Source: Chryseobacterium camelliae
GTDB taxonomy: Bacteria; Bacteroidota; Bacteroidia; Flavobacteriales; Weeksellaceae
Reading direction: 5' to 3'
Length of the DNA: 64,000 nucleotides
NCBI RefSeq assembly: GCF_030818575.1
Contig: NZ_JAUTAL010000001.1
Coordinates: 3,720,001-3,784,000 of the forward strand
Shown here: in pieces, positions 1 through 7,932 of the stretch
Position numbering within the stretch: the stretch's first letter is position 1
Layout of the letters: the number at the start of each line of letters is the position of its first letter
Notes under the pieces: model-generated
What the model saw: the letters and a program-made list of their open reading frames with translations, nothing else
Told to the model about the DNA's origin: nothing
Database searches by the model: none
Made by a program: the position numbers and the translations under genes

Positions 1-1
1 C

Positions 2-109
2 GTGGGTATCGGTAAAGACCACACTTTGTTTGCATTGGTAGACGGTAAAGTAGTTTTCAGAAAGAAAGCAAACAACAGATCTTATGTATCTGTAGAAGCA
101 AACGCATAA
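2..109 (+). CDS. rpmA: 50S ribosomal protein L27, C-terminal part (5' end outside window)
   Basis: The first 36 codons of the window read as the C-terminal end of ribosomal protein L27. The stretch [19 protein letters not shown] followed by basic residues is the typical L27 tail, which stabilises the 50S subunit near the peptidyl-transferase centre. The stop codon TAA lies at 107-109 and a terminator hairpin follows. The start, and presumably rplU upstream, lie outside the window. The assignment is firm; only a fragment is visible. Confidence 0.93.
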   Translation: MGIGKDHTLFALVDGKVVFRKKANNRSYVSVEANA

Positions 110-136
110 TTTAATTATCCGTTTTATACAAAATCT

Positions 137-166
137 AATCCTCAGCAATTTTGCTGGGGATTTTCT
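137..166 (+). terminator. Intrinsic terminator of rpmA
   Basis: An inverted repeat (arms about 137-147 and 152-162, one G-T pair) closes on a very short loop and is followed by TTTT. It sits 28 bases after the rpmA stop. Confidence 0.8.
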
Positions 167-230
167 GTTTATTCATACTATTGGTTATTATTTTACGTTA
201 TACAAGGACCAATTCTAAAATAAAATCAAT

Positions 231-407
231 ATGAAAAACGTAAAGAAACTTTCCAGAAATGAGCTTAGGACGCTTCAGGGCGGTTTTAAGTGTGAAGGGA
301 TTTCCTGTGACTGGTACTGTAGCCTGCCTGCAGAAAGCCGTCCGGTATGCCTTTCTCCGCAAACCTTAGTACCGATCTGCGGTGGATGCAACAGTGCCAA
401 TATATAG
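231..407 (+). CDS. Double-glycine-leader, cysteine-rich bacteriocin-like peptide (58 aa)
   Basis: This is a small gene with ATG at 231 and TAG at 405-407. Residues 1-18 look like the leader of a double-glycine peptide: basic start, the motif LSRNELRTLQGG, and cleavage expected after Gly18. The predicted core is about 40 residues with six cysteines (positions 21, 26, 30, 40, 50, 53), consistent with three disulfides or another cross-link. Chryseobacterium genomes carry many short proteins with such leaders, usually named bacteriocin-like. Maturation would need a C39-type peptidase transporter or a similar protease; none is encoded in the window, so this is an orphan precursor. The function (antimicrobial, signal or other) is not shown. 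A strong terminator follows at 425-460. Confidence 0.72.
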   Translation: MKNVKKLSRNELRTLQGGFKCEGISCDWYCSLPAESRPVCLSPQTLVPICGGCNSANI

Positions 408-424
408 CATGATCTGCAATAGAA

Positions 425-460
425 TAAAAAATCTCCTTCATCATGAAGGAGATTTTTTTT
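425..460. terminator. Bidirectional terminator between the small peptide gene and the DUF5686 gene
   Basis: Arms TCTCCTTCA (432-440) and TGAAGGAGA (444-452) enclose a 3-base loop. An A run flanks the left side and a T8 run the right, so it can stop transcripts arriving from both sides. The stop codon of the minus-strand gene overlaps its right edge. Confidence 0.9.
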
Positions 461-2981
461 AGAATCCTACCTGGAAACCGGCTTTTATACCGAACCTGGA
501 AATGTCAGGCCGATCAAGGTAATTGCCCCGCCAGTTAAAGTCGACCCTGAAAATCCTGAGATTTCCGAAGCCGATATTCTCAATTCCAAAACCGTATTCA
601 AAATACACATGGTCGCTGGGAGCAGAGTATTTGTAACCGGCAACATTGATGTTCTTGGATTCATCGCTTAATGTTCCGTAGGCTCCTCTCAGAAAGGCTA
701 CTTCCCTTAATTTCAGCTTTTTAATCAACGGAATAAATGACAGGATCTTGCCGTTGAAATGATGTTCCAGGTGCAGGGTGGTATAGGTGTCTGCAACAAA
801 TTCATAATAATTGAGCTGGGCAAAGGTATTGGCTGCTAAGCTGTATGACTGGTTCCCCGGGATTACGTTCTGCAGGGCCAGAGGCACCGTGTCGAAATTT
901 TTTCCGGCTTCAAAATTTACCATCATTTTACCCCAGCTTCCGATCAGCACCGGTTTATAAAACATGAATTGCAGTTTATTATAATTATAGTCTGCATTGA
1001 AGAGGCCTTCTATACCGCGGGTATACTTCAGGATAATGGTAGGGGCAAGTGTGCCATGCTCTGTCCGGTCGACACCGGTCTGAGAAAATTTGGCCCCCGG
1101 CCTTGCAATCAGGCTGAAGGTTACGTGTGAGTCATTCAGCGTTTTCCTGAGCTCTCCGTTGCGGTAGTACATCAGGTTGAATCCGGAAGGATTGGCGGAT
1201 TTGATGCTCTGCATGGTTCCGTCTATCCTGAACTGGATGTTTTTCCAGGGTTCAATGGAAGTGAAGACATTGGTTTGGTTAACGGAGCTTAATGAGGCAT
1301 TTTCACCCCGGGCAAATACCGTTGATGAAGCAAAGGTCCTGGACATGATTCCGTCGTCATTGGTCAGCTGAACGCCTAACTGAAGGATATCCCTTCTGGT
1401 TCCTGCGCCAATCATAAACCGGTTGACCCTGTTGAACATATATTTGGCTTCCGCACCATACTTAATTTGTTGGTCCTTGAATCCGTAGGCCGTGTAAAAC
1501 TGTACCCTCCACGGGTCATTACGGGTAAAGTATGTCCTGGCTCCGATCCTGATCCGGTCACCTTCCACATCATTCTTTCCGTACACAGAAAAGATAGGAC
1601 CCAAATCAATAGCCTTAAAGACGTTATAATATCCTGAGCCAAGGGTTTCGTAGAGTTTTACGATACGGTTGAATTTTGGGGTCTTTTCAAGCCTGTCAAG
1701 CATTTCATAAACGCCCTGTTCACTTTTAGATAATGAATCAGGCCTTGCTTTTGCCCAGTAGGCATCATCTTTTTCCACGAATCCGCTTTCATACTCTTCT
1801 GCCTTGCGGTGGAAAACTTTCGGGTCAAGAGTTTTATTGAAATCATATTCTGAATAATCCACGGTTCTTTTCGCGATAAGGCTTTTTGCCGTTTTCTTTT
1901 TTGAAAAGGGTGTCATTTCAATTTCGGTCACAAACTTTCTCGGGAGGAAGGTATTTTCATCAGGATTATCGTATTCCAGCTCGGTGGAGATGCCATTGAT
2001 AAAGTTGACATTGATTTTTTTAGTAGACTTTAATGTAGCACCCAGCACGGCATAGCTGTCTTTGGCAATATAGAGGTAACCCTGAAAAGCAAGGACTTCT
2101 GTCCGTTTAGGCTGGTAACGTATTCTGAATGCATTTTCCCCACGTACAGATATGGTATCGATCAGATTATAATCGTAAGTGCTGAATCCATCTGTTCCCA
2201 CAGGGCTCGGAAAACCAATGTCGAAATAGTTCAGCGTATTGTCATAGATATTGATGTCACGGTACAGGTTTTTAGCCGTTAAAATAACGATCTGGTTGTC
2301 CTGGAAACCCGAAGTCTTTTGTGCGACGAGCAGTTTTTTGGTTCTTTTGGCAGGCCTGTTTTCCCCGTAGTTTTCGTATACGGCTTCATTGAGGAAGAGC
2401 GGAAGTGCCAGTTTGCCGCTGGCAGTGGAATCGGCATAATCGAAGACAAAATCAAGCTTATTAAACACTTTCTTCTTCATAAAAGCACTGTCCAGGTTAT
2501 TGGCATCAAACTCTATCTTTTCATATTCTTTATAGGTATAGGTATCAAACTTATCCAGTCCGTTGTTTCTTTTCCTTTTCCATACTTCCTGCATGATGGC
2601 GTATGCCGGATTCTCTTTTTTATTTTTGTATTTCGGCTTTTCATTGTGTATTACCACTTCCTGAATGTCGCTAACCTTTTCACGGGAAAGTTTAACCAGG
2701 AGTGGAGCTGTGTTGTCCTGAGCAATACTGATTGTAGCCAGGGCGTAGCTTTTTTTCAGGAATTTCAGCTGGTAAATGATGCTGTCTGACTGTACCGTAA
2801 ATGCCGCAGAGGAGGTGGTTAATACTGCTTTGTCCGATTCATTGATAAATACATCCACCCCGGTAATTTCCTTGTTGGTTTTGGCATCGACAATTCTGCC
2901 GCTGACGGTGCTTTGGGAATAGATGAAGCCGGAAAAGAATGTGAAGATTAAAAGATAATAATATGGAGTATGGTTAAACAT
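459..2981 (-). CDS. DUF5686 / carboxypeptidase-regulatory-like outer membrane protein
   Basis: This 840-residue envelope protein has a signal peptide at residues 1-22 (hydrophobic YYYLLIFTFFSGF, cut near SQS). A carboxypeptidase-regulatory-like beta-sandwich follows at about 24-110 (TVSGRIVDAKTNKEITGVDV). The rest matches the Bacteroidota DUF5686 family, with alternating strand patterns and a final phenylalanine as in beta-barrel outer membrane proteins. The N-terminal layout resembles TonB-dependent receptors, but no plug domain is visible. The family has no established substrate. It ends against a shared terminator, and a TAnnTTTG-type -7 element lies about 95 bases upstream. It appears monocistronic. 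Family assignment is good, function unknown. Confidence 0.8.
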   Translation of the reverse strand: MFNHTPYYYLLIFTFFSGFIYSQSTVSGRIVDAKTNKEITGVDVFINESDKAVLTTSSAAFTVQSDSIIYQLKFLKKSYALATISIAQDNTAPLLVKLSREKVSDIQEVVIHNEKPKYKNKKENPAYAIMQEVWKRKRNNGLDKFDTYTYKEYEKIEFDANNLDSAFMKKKVFNKLDFVFDYADSTASGKLALPLFLNEAVYENYGENRPAKRTKKLLVAQKTSGFQDNQIVILTAKNLYRDINIYDNTLNYFDIGFPSPVGTDGFSTYDYNLIDTISVRGENAFRIRYQPKRTEVLAFQGYLYIAKDSYAVLGATLKSTKKINVNFINGISTELEYDNPDENTFLPRKFVTEIEMTPFSKKKTAKSLIAKRTVDYSEYDFNKTLDPKVFHRKAEEYESGFVEKDDAYWAKARPDSLSKSEQGVYEMLDRLEKTPKFNRIVKLYETLGSGYYNVFKAIDLGPIFSVYGKNDVEGDRIRIGARTYFTRNDPWRVQFYTAYGFKDQQIKYGAEAKYMFNRVNRFMIGAGTRRDILQLGVQLTNDDGIMSRTFASSTVFARGENASLSSVNQTNVFTSIEPWKNIQFRIDGTMQSIKSANPSGFNLMYYRNGELRKTLNDSHVTFSLIARPGAKFSQTGVDRTEHGTLAPTIILKYTRGIEGLFNADYNYNKLQFMFYKPVLIGSWGKMMVNFEAGKNFDTVPLALQNVIPGNQSYSLAANTFAQLNYYEFVADTYTTLHLEHHFNGKILSFIPLIKKLKLREVAFLRGAYGTLSDESKNINVAGYKYSAPSDHVYFEYGFGIENIGFGNLRIFRVDFNWRGNYLDRPDISRFGIKAGFQVGF

Positions 2982-3304
2982 TTGTTGTTTTATCAGGCAT
3001 TAGCATAAACAAAAAGCATGCACTTTATTTATAACGATATAATTTCGGATAAATTTCATTCGTTTAGTACAAAAGTGCAAATGTAATGAATTAATACAAG
3101 CCGTTTCATGACGGGCATCAGTACAAGGATTTTAATTCGGTATGCTATGAATAAAGGTGGTTTATTGTATCTTGCTCAAACGCCAAAATAAATTGAGAAC
3201 CACATGATCTCTTAACTCCTTAATAGGATCAGGCTATTGTCGAGCAGAAAGAAACTTCCTGATTAACCTGATCCATGATCAATTATAAGAGTTTAGAGAT
3301 AAGT
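2982..3304. other. Intergenic stretch with promoter and an inverted repeat
   Basis: These 323 bases have no gene. They contain the -7 element for the DUF5686 gene and a perfect 8-bp inverted repeat, GGATCAGG (3226-3233) and CCTGATCC (3267-3274), with a 33-base spacer. The repeat lies just past the end of the GLPGLI gene on the minus strand. It has no T run, so I do not call it a terminator. Confidence 0.5.
3078..3085 (-). promoter_or_regulatory. Candidate -7 element (TACATTTG)
   Basis: Read on the minus strand this is TACATTTG, fitting the Bacteroidota consensus TAnnTTTG. It would give a leader of roughly 90 bases for the DUF5686 gene. No well-placed TTG -33 element was seen. Confidence 0.4.
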
Positions 3305-4183
3305 TTATTTACCTTTTTTTACCTGAAGCTCGATACTGTTATTTTTTTTATCAAGCTCTTCTTTCAATTGTTTTTCTGCATCGCGCATATCCTTTGATTG
3401 TAAAAATTCATCAGGTAATTGCATGCCTGCAGGCATTTTCTGAGTAATCATCTGCTTCATACCCGCCAAAGGATCATTTTTATATTGTTCATATTTTTCT
3501 AAAAACTTTTCTTTTGAGATTTCCCTTGAGCTAGATAAATTTGCCTGTTTGAAAAATCCTTCCATGTATGATGCCTCTTGAATATGGTCTGTTTTTCTGT
3601 TTCCCTTGAGTTCCCAGGAATAGTTTTTATGTTCATCCTCAATCTTTACGATTAACCCCGGAAGGCCATAAAATTTGTACGGTCCATCCTGAAAAGGGAT
3701 TTCAGTCGTGAACCATGCGATCCACTTCCTGCCACCAAAATCTGTAGTTGCTTTTTGGGTGTTGTATATACCAATCTTCTGTTTTTCATCCGAAATCTTC
3801 CAGTTCAAGTTTGGGTTTTCGCGATAGGAATAATAATCCACAGCAATATGGTCTTTAAAAACCACTTCCTGTATCGGGTAGGTTTTGGAAATCTGATGCG
3901 TGAATTCAGCATTTCTATTACCCATCCTCTTGAAGTCAGGCATTTGGCTGGTTTTCATAGATTCCTGAAACATGGCGTTTGCTATTGAATCCACCTGGAT
4001 ATTTTCGTACGACTGATATACAGATTTATTTTTGTCTATATCCAAAACCATCATTTCCTTTTCGAGTTTTAAAGAATCCTTATTGGGCTTGTAGGTCAGT
4101 TCATAAAAGAATCGGTTTGCTGTATTTTGTGCATTGAGTAACACAATAGTTGTGGTCAGAATGATCTGAAAAGCTTTTTTCAT
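3305..4183 (-). CDS. GLPGLI family exported protein
   Basis: This 292-residue protein has a signal peptide (about 1-18, cut after LNA). The diagnostic motif GLPGLIVKIED starts at residue 173, preceded by the usual WIAWFTTEIPFQDGPYKFY segment. GLPGLI proteins are secreted or periplasmic proteins of Bacteroidota with no established activity. The last quarter is charged and methionine/lysine rich. The start codon is 10 bases past the stop of the 4194-5237 gene, so the two are probably cotranscribed, linking GLPGLI to the three-paralogue array upstream. Family certain, function unknown. Confidence 0.88.
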   Translation of the reverse strand: MKKAFQIILTTTIVLLNAQNTANRFFYELTYKPNKDSLKLEKEMMVLDIDKNKSVYQSYENIQVDSIANAMFQESMKTSQMPDFKRMGNRNAEFTHQISKTYPIQEVVFKDHIAVDYYSYRENPNLNWKISDEKQKIGIYNTQKATTDFGGRKWIAWFTTEIPFQDGPYKFYGLPGLIVKIEDEHKNYSWELKGNRKTDHIQEASYMEGFFKQANLSSSREISKEKFLEKYEQYKNDPLAGMKQMITQKMPAGMQLPDEFLQSKDMRDAEKQLKEELDKKNNSIELQVKKGK

Positions 4184-4193
4184 AATCGATGTT

Positions 4194-5237
4194 TTAGGTG
4201 GTATGTTTAATTGTATTAGTTGAGTCCGTATTTTGTTGTTCTTTCAGGTCTCCTTTCTGAAAGGAATTAAGAATGGTCTGCATATCCGGAAAAGATGGAT
4301 CTTCCCAGTATTTTGATGTATAATAGCTTCTATCCAGGTCAAACTTTACTTTATGATCATCTTTATGGTCTCCGGAATCAAACGATGTCGGATAGAAATT
4401 AGCATAGATATGGAGTATATTGTAGCTCGGTTCGTTTTTGTATTTCAGTTTTATAGATCTATTTTGATTGTATTCCAGAAGGTCTTCCAGTGTTTTCCGG
4501 GAATCTTTGTTATAAGCGATATTTATAATATTTCTAGCATAAAAAAAATGATATCCCAGGAACGCTATGTCTTTTTCTGGATATTGCACATCTTTGATCT
4601 CTATTTTGTCACTTTTACTGCTCTTCACTGCCTGATAAACCATGTTTTTGCTTTTTTTGTATAGATCAACGTTTCCCACCCATTTTATATCCGGAACTTG
4701 CATAAAAGTAGAGAACTCCCAAGAAGATGATTTTTTTAGGTTTAACTCTGATTTCAGCACTCTGAAAATCCTATACTGCTGGATCCGGATAGCTTTCAGT
4801 TTTTTTGTTTTACTGTTGAAAATATATCTTACAATCCCGTCAGCATAACCATTTACGGTATTGTTAAGGGTTGTATATGTATTAAAATTTCCTGTGACAT
4901 ATATATACTTTCCCGATTTATTATTTTTGACCGGCACGGGATCAATTTCTGTAACCTGATCATTAATTTTGATCACCGGCTGATCAAAATCTGAGTACGA
5001 CAGGGTATCTATGGGAATATTCTTGTACACGAGCTGAAATTTCTCCTGATCAGGCTTCAGAGACTGCTTGTCAATTGTCCCATCGATGTCGGAGGAAGCC
5101 AGAATATGACCCTGTTTACCCAAAACCGAAATTTTGGGCAGCGGTTTTCCGGTCCTTTCGGAAACAAAGGTAATGCTCTGCGCATTGATTAAGCTGGACC
5201 ATACGATCAGTAAGAATAACAGTGTACTTTTTTTCAT
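4194..5237 (-). CDS. Exported protein, tandem paralogue 3 of 3 (unknown function)
   Basis: This 347-residue protein has a signal peptide (1-19, ending INA). A short N-terminal domain follows (SITFVSERTGKPLPKISV, then DIDGTIDKQSLKPDQEKF) that resembles a carboxypeptidase-regulatory-like fold. The larger remainder is unknown. It is the most diverged of three neighbouring paralogues: the signal peptide and first ~100 residues match the other two closely, while the C-terminal two thirds match only at scattered motifs such as YADGIV, QYRIFR, KTL-DLLEYN and a late YYTSKYWEDPSFP. No catalytic motif is evident. It is probably cotranscribed with the downstream GLPGLI gene. I do not recognise a named family. 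Confidence 0.75.
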   Translation of the reverse strand: MKKSTLLFLLIVWSSLINAQSITFVSERTGKPLPKISVLGKQGHILASSDIDGTIDKQSLKPDQEKFQLVYKNIPIDTLSYSDFDQPVIKINDQVTEIDPVPVKNNKSGKYIYVTGNFNTYTTLNNTVNGYADGIVRYIFNSKTKKLKAIRIQQYRIFRVLKSELNLKKSSSWEFSTFMQVPDIKWVGNVDLYKKSKNMVYQAVKSSKSDKIEIKDVQYPEKDIAFLGYHFFYARNIINIAYNKDSRKTLEDLLEYNQNRSIKLKYKNEPSYNILHIYANFYPTSFDSGDHKDDHKVKFDLDRSYYTSKYWEDPSFPDMQTILNSFQKGDLKEQQNTDSTNTIKHTT

Positions 5238-5475
5238 GATAATTGTATATTGAAGATTAATAATCCTATCCTTTATAAGACAACTAAAATGTCAAAAAAG
5301 TTTCACCTGATTGATATTTTTATTATCAATATAAAGATATAGATGACTGACATCAGTCTTTCTCCGCAATTTTGCATCATTCATGAAGTGGCACGTTAAA
5401 CATTGGGATCGTTTTTGCAAAATATTTTAGTATTGATATAAGATCAGGGCAGTTGCTGAAGATCATCATAATTCC

Positions 5476-6489
5476 TTAATGTTCATTAGGCTCCTCTTTT
5501 AGATCTCCTTTAAAAAAGCTGCTAAAGACAGGCTGCATATTAGGGAAAGAAGCATCCTGCCAATACTTGGACTGGTAATTACTGCTGCTTTTGCTGAACC
5601 TTACTTTTTTGACATCATTGTCATTGCTGAAACTGAATTCCGTAGTGTAAAAATTGTTGTACAATGCTAATTGATTGTATTCGGGTTCACTTTTATGTTT
5701 AAGCTTCATGAATATAAGCTCATTATATTCCAGAAAGTCTCTTAACGTCTTCCCTGATCCTTTTTCAAAAGACATACTGAACACTTTTCTGAAATCGTAA
5801 AACCGGAATCCTAAAAATCCGATTTCTTCTCCCTTGGCCATCGTATGGGCTACTTCAATCTGATCTTTAACGTCACCCTTCAATTCTTTAATGGTATTGC
5901 TTGCATTTTTATATTCTTCAGGATTTCCCACATGTTTAAGTTTCGGAAGTTCCAGGGAACTTACATAATCATAAGAGGACGTATTTTTTGTATCATTTGT
6001 TGCCGTTTGTAATCTGAAGATTCTGTACTGCTCTACATTGGTGCTTTTCAGCTTTCTTGTTTTGTTGTCAAAAACATAGGTAACAATCCCATCGGCATAG
6101 GCGTTCAGCCTGTCATTAACAGTGACATAAGCATTGAAATTCCCCTTGATAAGTATGTACTTGGCGGGCTTATCATTTTTAATGACTACCGCTTCGATGT
6201 CTTTGATACGGTCGTTAATTTTGATGATGTCCTTATCAAATTCAGAATATGATAAAGTAGCTACAGAAACATTATCATAGACCAGCTGAAATTTTTCCTG
6301 GTCCGGTTTTAACAACTGCTTATCGATTTTACCGTCAATATCCGAAAAAGCCAGTATACTGCCGTCTTTTCCGAAGACTGAAACTTTAGGCAGTGGCTTA
6401 CCCGTCTTTTCAGAAACGAAAGTAATGCTCTGTGCATTGATAAAACTGTATATTGCGATAACCAAAAATAAAAAGATCTTTTTTGTCAT
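5476..6489 (-). CDS. Exported protein, tandem paralogue 2 of 3 (unknown function)
   Basis: This 337-residue protein has a signal peptide ending INA at about residue 19. Residues 20-95 are almost identical to the paralogue at 6777-7778 (SITFVSEKTGKPLPKVSVFG, then a shared DQEKFQLVYDNVSVATLSYS). The C-terminal part is more divergent but keeps QYRIFRLQ, GSGKTLRDFLEYNE, YNNFYTTEF and SKYWQDASFPNMQPVFSSFF. The GSGKT string occurs in a secreted protein and is not a P-loop ATPase signature here. The region upstream is a copy of the one upstream of the next paralogue, so the duplication included non-coding DNA. Function unknown. Confidence 0.75.
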   Translation of the reverse strand: MTKKIFLFLVIAIYSFINAQSITFVSEKTGKPLPKVSVFGKDGSILAFSDIDGKIDKQLLKPDQEKFQLVYDNVSVATLSYSEFDKDIIKINDRIKDIEAVVIKNDKPAKYILIKGNFNAYVTVNDRLNAYADGIVTYVFDNKTRKLKSTNVEQYRIFRLQTATNDTKNTSSYDYVSSLELPKLKHVGNPEEYKNASNTIKELKGDVKDQIEVAHTMAKGEEIGFLGFRFYDFRKVFSMSFEKGSGKTLRDFLEYNELIFMKLKHKSEPEYNQLALYNNFYTTEFSFSNDNDVKKVRFSKSSSNYQSKYWQDASFPNMQPVFSSFFKGDLKEEPNEH

Positions 6490-6502
6490 ACTGTTTTGTT
6501 TT

Positions 6503-6620
6503 TAAATTATTAAAGAATCATTTCTATTGATAAGACAACGGCAATAGTAAAAAGGTTTCAGTCTATCTGTATTTTTTAATTGAAAGGCATAAAAAAGACT
6601 GATCATTACAATCAGTCTTT
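6503..6620. repeat. Duplicated intergenic unit, copy A
   Basis: About 118 bases that match 7791-7909 nearly base for base, including the segment TTTCTATTGATAAGACAACG and a final terminator hairpin. A weaker version precedes paralogue 3 at about 5265-5370 (ATAAGACAAC, then GTTTCA, then ATCAGTCTTTC). It marks the boundary of the tandem duplication unit (period about 1.29 kb). Confidence 0.75.
6591..6620 (-). terminator. Terminator after paralogue 1
   Basis: Arms AAAGACTGAT (6594-6603) and ATCAGTCTTT (6611-6620) with a 7-base loop. The A run at 6591-6596 is a T run on the minus strand. It lies about 155 bases past the stop at 6777. Confidence 0.75.
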
Positions 6621-6776
6621 CTGTATGATGGTATTATGTTTTATCAGAAAGTACATTTTTGAATTTCATACTGACCTTTTTCCCGGATATTTGTAAAATG
6701 GGCATCATTTTAAGTATGGATCAATATGTTAAGGTTTATATATCCAAATAATACTTATTGTATCAGGGAATATGCA

Positions 6777-7778
6777 TTACTTATTATTGGGTAGTTCCCT
6801 TAGATCTTCTTTGAAGAAGCTGCTGAAAACCGGCTGCATGGTAGGAAAAGAGGGGTCCTGCCAATATGGTTTCTGATAATTGCTTCTGCTTTTATTGAAA
6901 TTTACTTTTTTAATATCATCATCATTAGTAAAATTAAATTCTGTCACATAAAAATTATTGTATAATTCTAGTTGGCTGGGGTTGGGTTTCTCCTTAAGTT
7001 TAATTTTTGAGGAGCGGATTTCACTATATTCCAGCAAGTCTCTCAACGTTTTTCCTGATCCCTTTTCAAAAGATAGATTTATAATTTTTTTATGATCATA
7101 GATGGTTACTCCCAAGAACGAAAATCCTTTTTCCGAACCGATTCTATCAAGGATTTCAATCTGGTCGCTCTGATCTCCTTTTAATTCTTTAATCGTATTT
7201 TTTCCGGTTTTATATACCTCTGGCTTTCCTAAATATTTAAGTTCTGGTATCTCTAATCCTGCCGTGTAAGATAAGAAAGATCCATTCATTTCATCCTGCA
7301 ATTTGAAGATCCTGTATTGCTCCACATTAATACTTTTCAATTTTTTTGTTTTATTATTGAAAATATAAGTCACGATCCCATCAGCATAGCTTGTTAGCAT
7401 ATTATCTGAAGTTACATAAGCATTGAAATTTCCCTTGACGAGAATGTATTTATCAGGTTTGTTGTTTTTGATGACCACCGCTTCAATGTCTTTGATACGA
7501 TCATTAATTTTGATGACTTCCTTATCAAAGTCAGAATATGATAAAGTGGCTACGGAAACATTATCATAGACCAGCTGAAATTTTTCCTGGTCCGCTTTTA
7601 ACGACTGCTTATCGATTTTACCGTCAATATCCGAAAAAGCCAGTATACTGCCGTCTTTTCCGAAGACTGAAACTTTAGGCAATGGCTTACCGGTCTTTTC
7701 GGATACGAAAGTAATGCTTTGTGCATGGATCAGACTATATAATGCGATAACTAAAAATAAAAAGATCTTTTTTGTCAT
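6777..7778 (-). CDS. Exported protein, tandem paralogue 1 of 3 (unknown function)
   Basis: This 333-residue protein has a signal peptide ending IHA near residue 19 and the same N-terminal domain as its neighbour, differing at only a few positions over the first 95 residues. It also shares GSGKTLRDLLEYSE, YNNFYVTEFNF and YWQDPSFPTMQPVFSSFF with paralogue 2. The middle (about 150-235) differs. A conserved N-terminus with a variable remainder suggests a common export or anchoring part and a changing functional part. It lies directly downstream of the complex III operon but behind that operon's terminator, so it should be a separate transcript. Function unknown. Confidence 0.75.
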   Translation of the reverse strand: MTKKIFLFLVIALYSLIHAQSITFVSEKTGKPLPKVSVFGKDGSILAFSDIDGKIDKQSLKADQEKFQLVYDNVSVATLSYSDFDKEVIKINDRIKDIEAVVIKNNKPDKYILVKGNFNAYVTSDNMLTSYADGIVTYIFNNKTKKLKSINVEQYRIFKLQDEMNGSFLSYTAGLEIPELKYLGKPEVYKTGKNTIKELKGDQSDQIEILDRIGSEKGFSFLGVTIYDHKKIINLSFEKGSGKTLRDLLEYSEIRSSKIKLKEKPNPSQLELYNNFYVTEFNFTNDDDIKKVNFNKSRSNYQKPYWQDPSFPTMQPVFSSFFKEDLRELPNNK

Positions 7779-7790
7779 ACCGTCTTGTTT

Positions 7791-7909
7791 TAAATTATTA
7801 AAGAATCATTTCTATTGATAAGACAACGGCAATAACAAAAGGTTTCAGTCCATCTGTATTTTTTAACTGCAAGGCATAAAAAAAGACTGATCATTGCAAT
7901 CAGTCTTTT
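7791..7909. repeat. Duplicated intergenic unit, copy B
   Basis: Near-identical counterpart of 6503-6620. It contains the terminator following actF, which suggests the original duplication started inside the actF-proximal intergenic region. Confidence 0.75.
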
Positions 7910-7910
7910 T
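7878..7910. terminator. Terminator of the alternative complex III operon
   Basis: Arms AAAAGACTGAT (7881-7891) and ATCAGTCTTTT (7899-7909), flanked by A and T runs. It lies 23 bases beyond the actF stop on the minus strand. Confidence 0.85.
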
Positions 7911-7932
7911 ATTATTATCGTGTTACAAGTCC

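Noticed and set aside
5744..5760. GSGKT as a P-loop in the secreted paralogues
   Set aside because: The string lies in an exported protein, is only in copies 1 and 2, and lacks Walker B or a Rossmann context.
6503..7909. Repeated intergenic segments as CRISPR or insertion-sequence ends
   Set aside because: Only two good copies about 1.29 kb apart, each next to a paralogous gene, with no spacers, transposase or target duplications; tandem gene duplication explains them.
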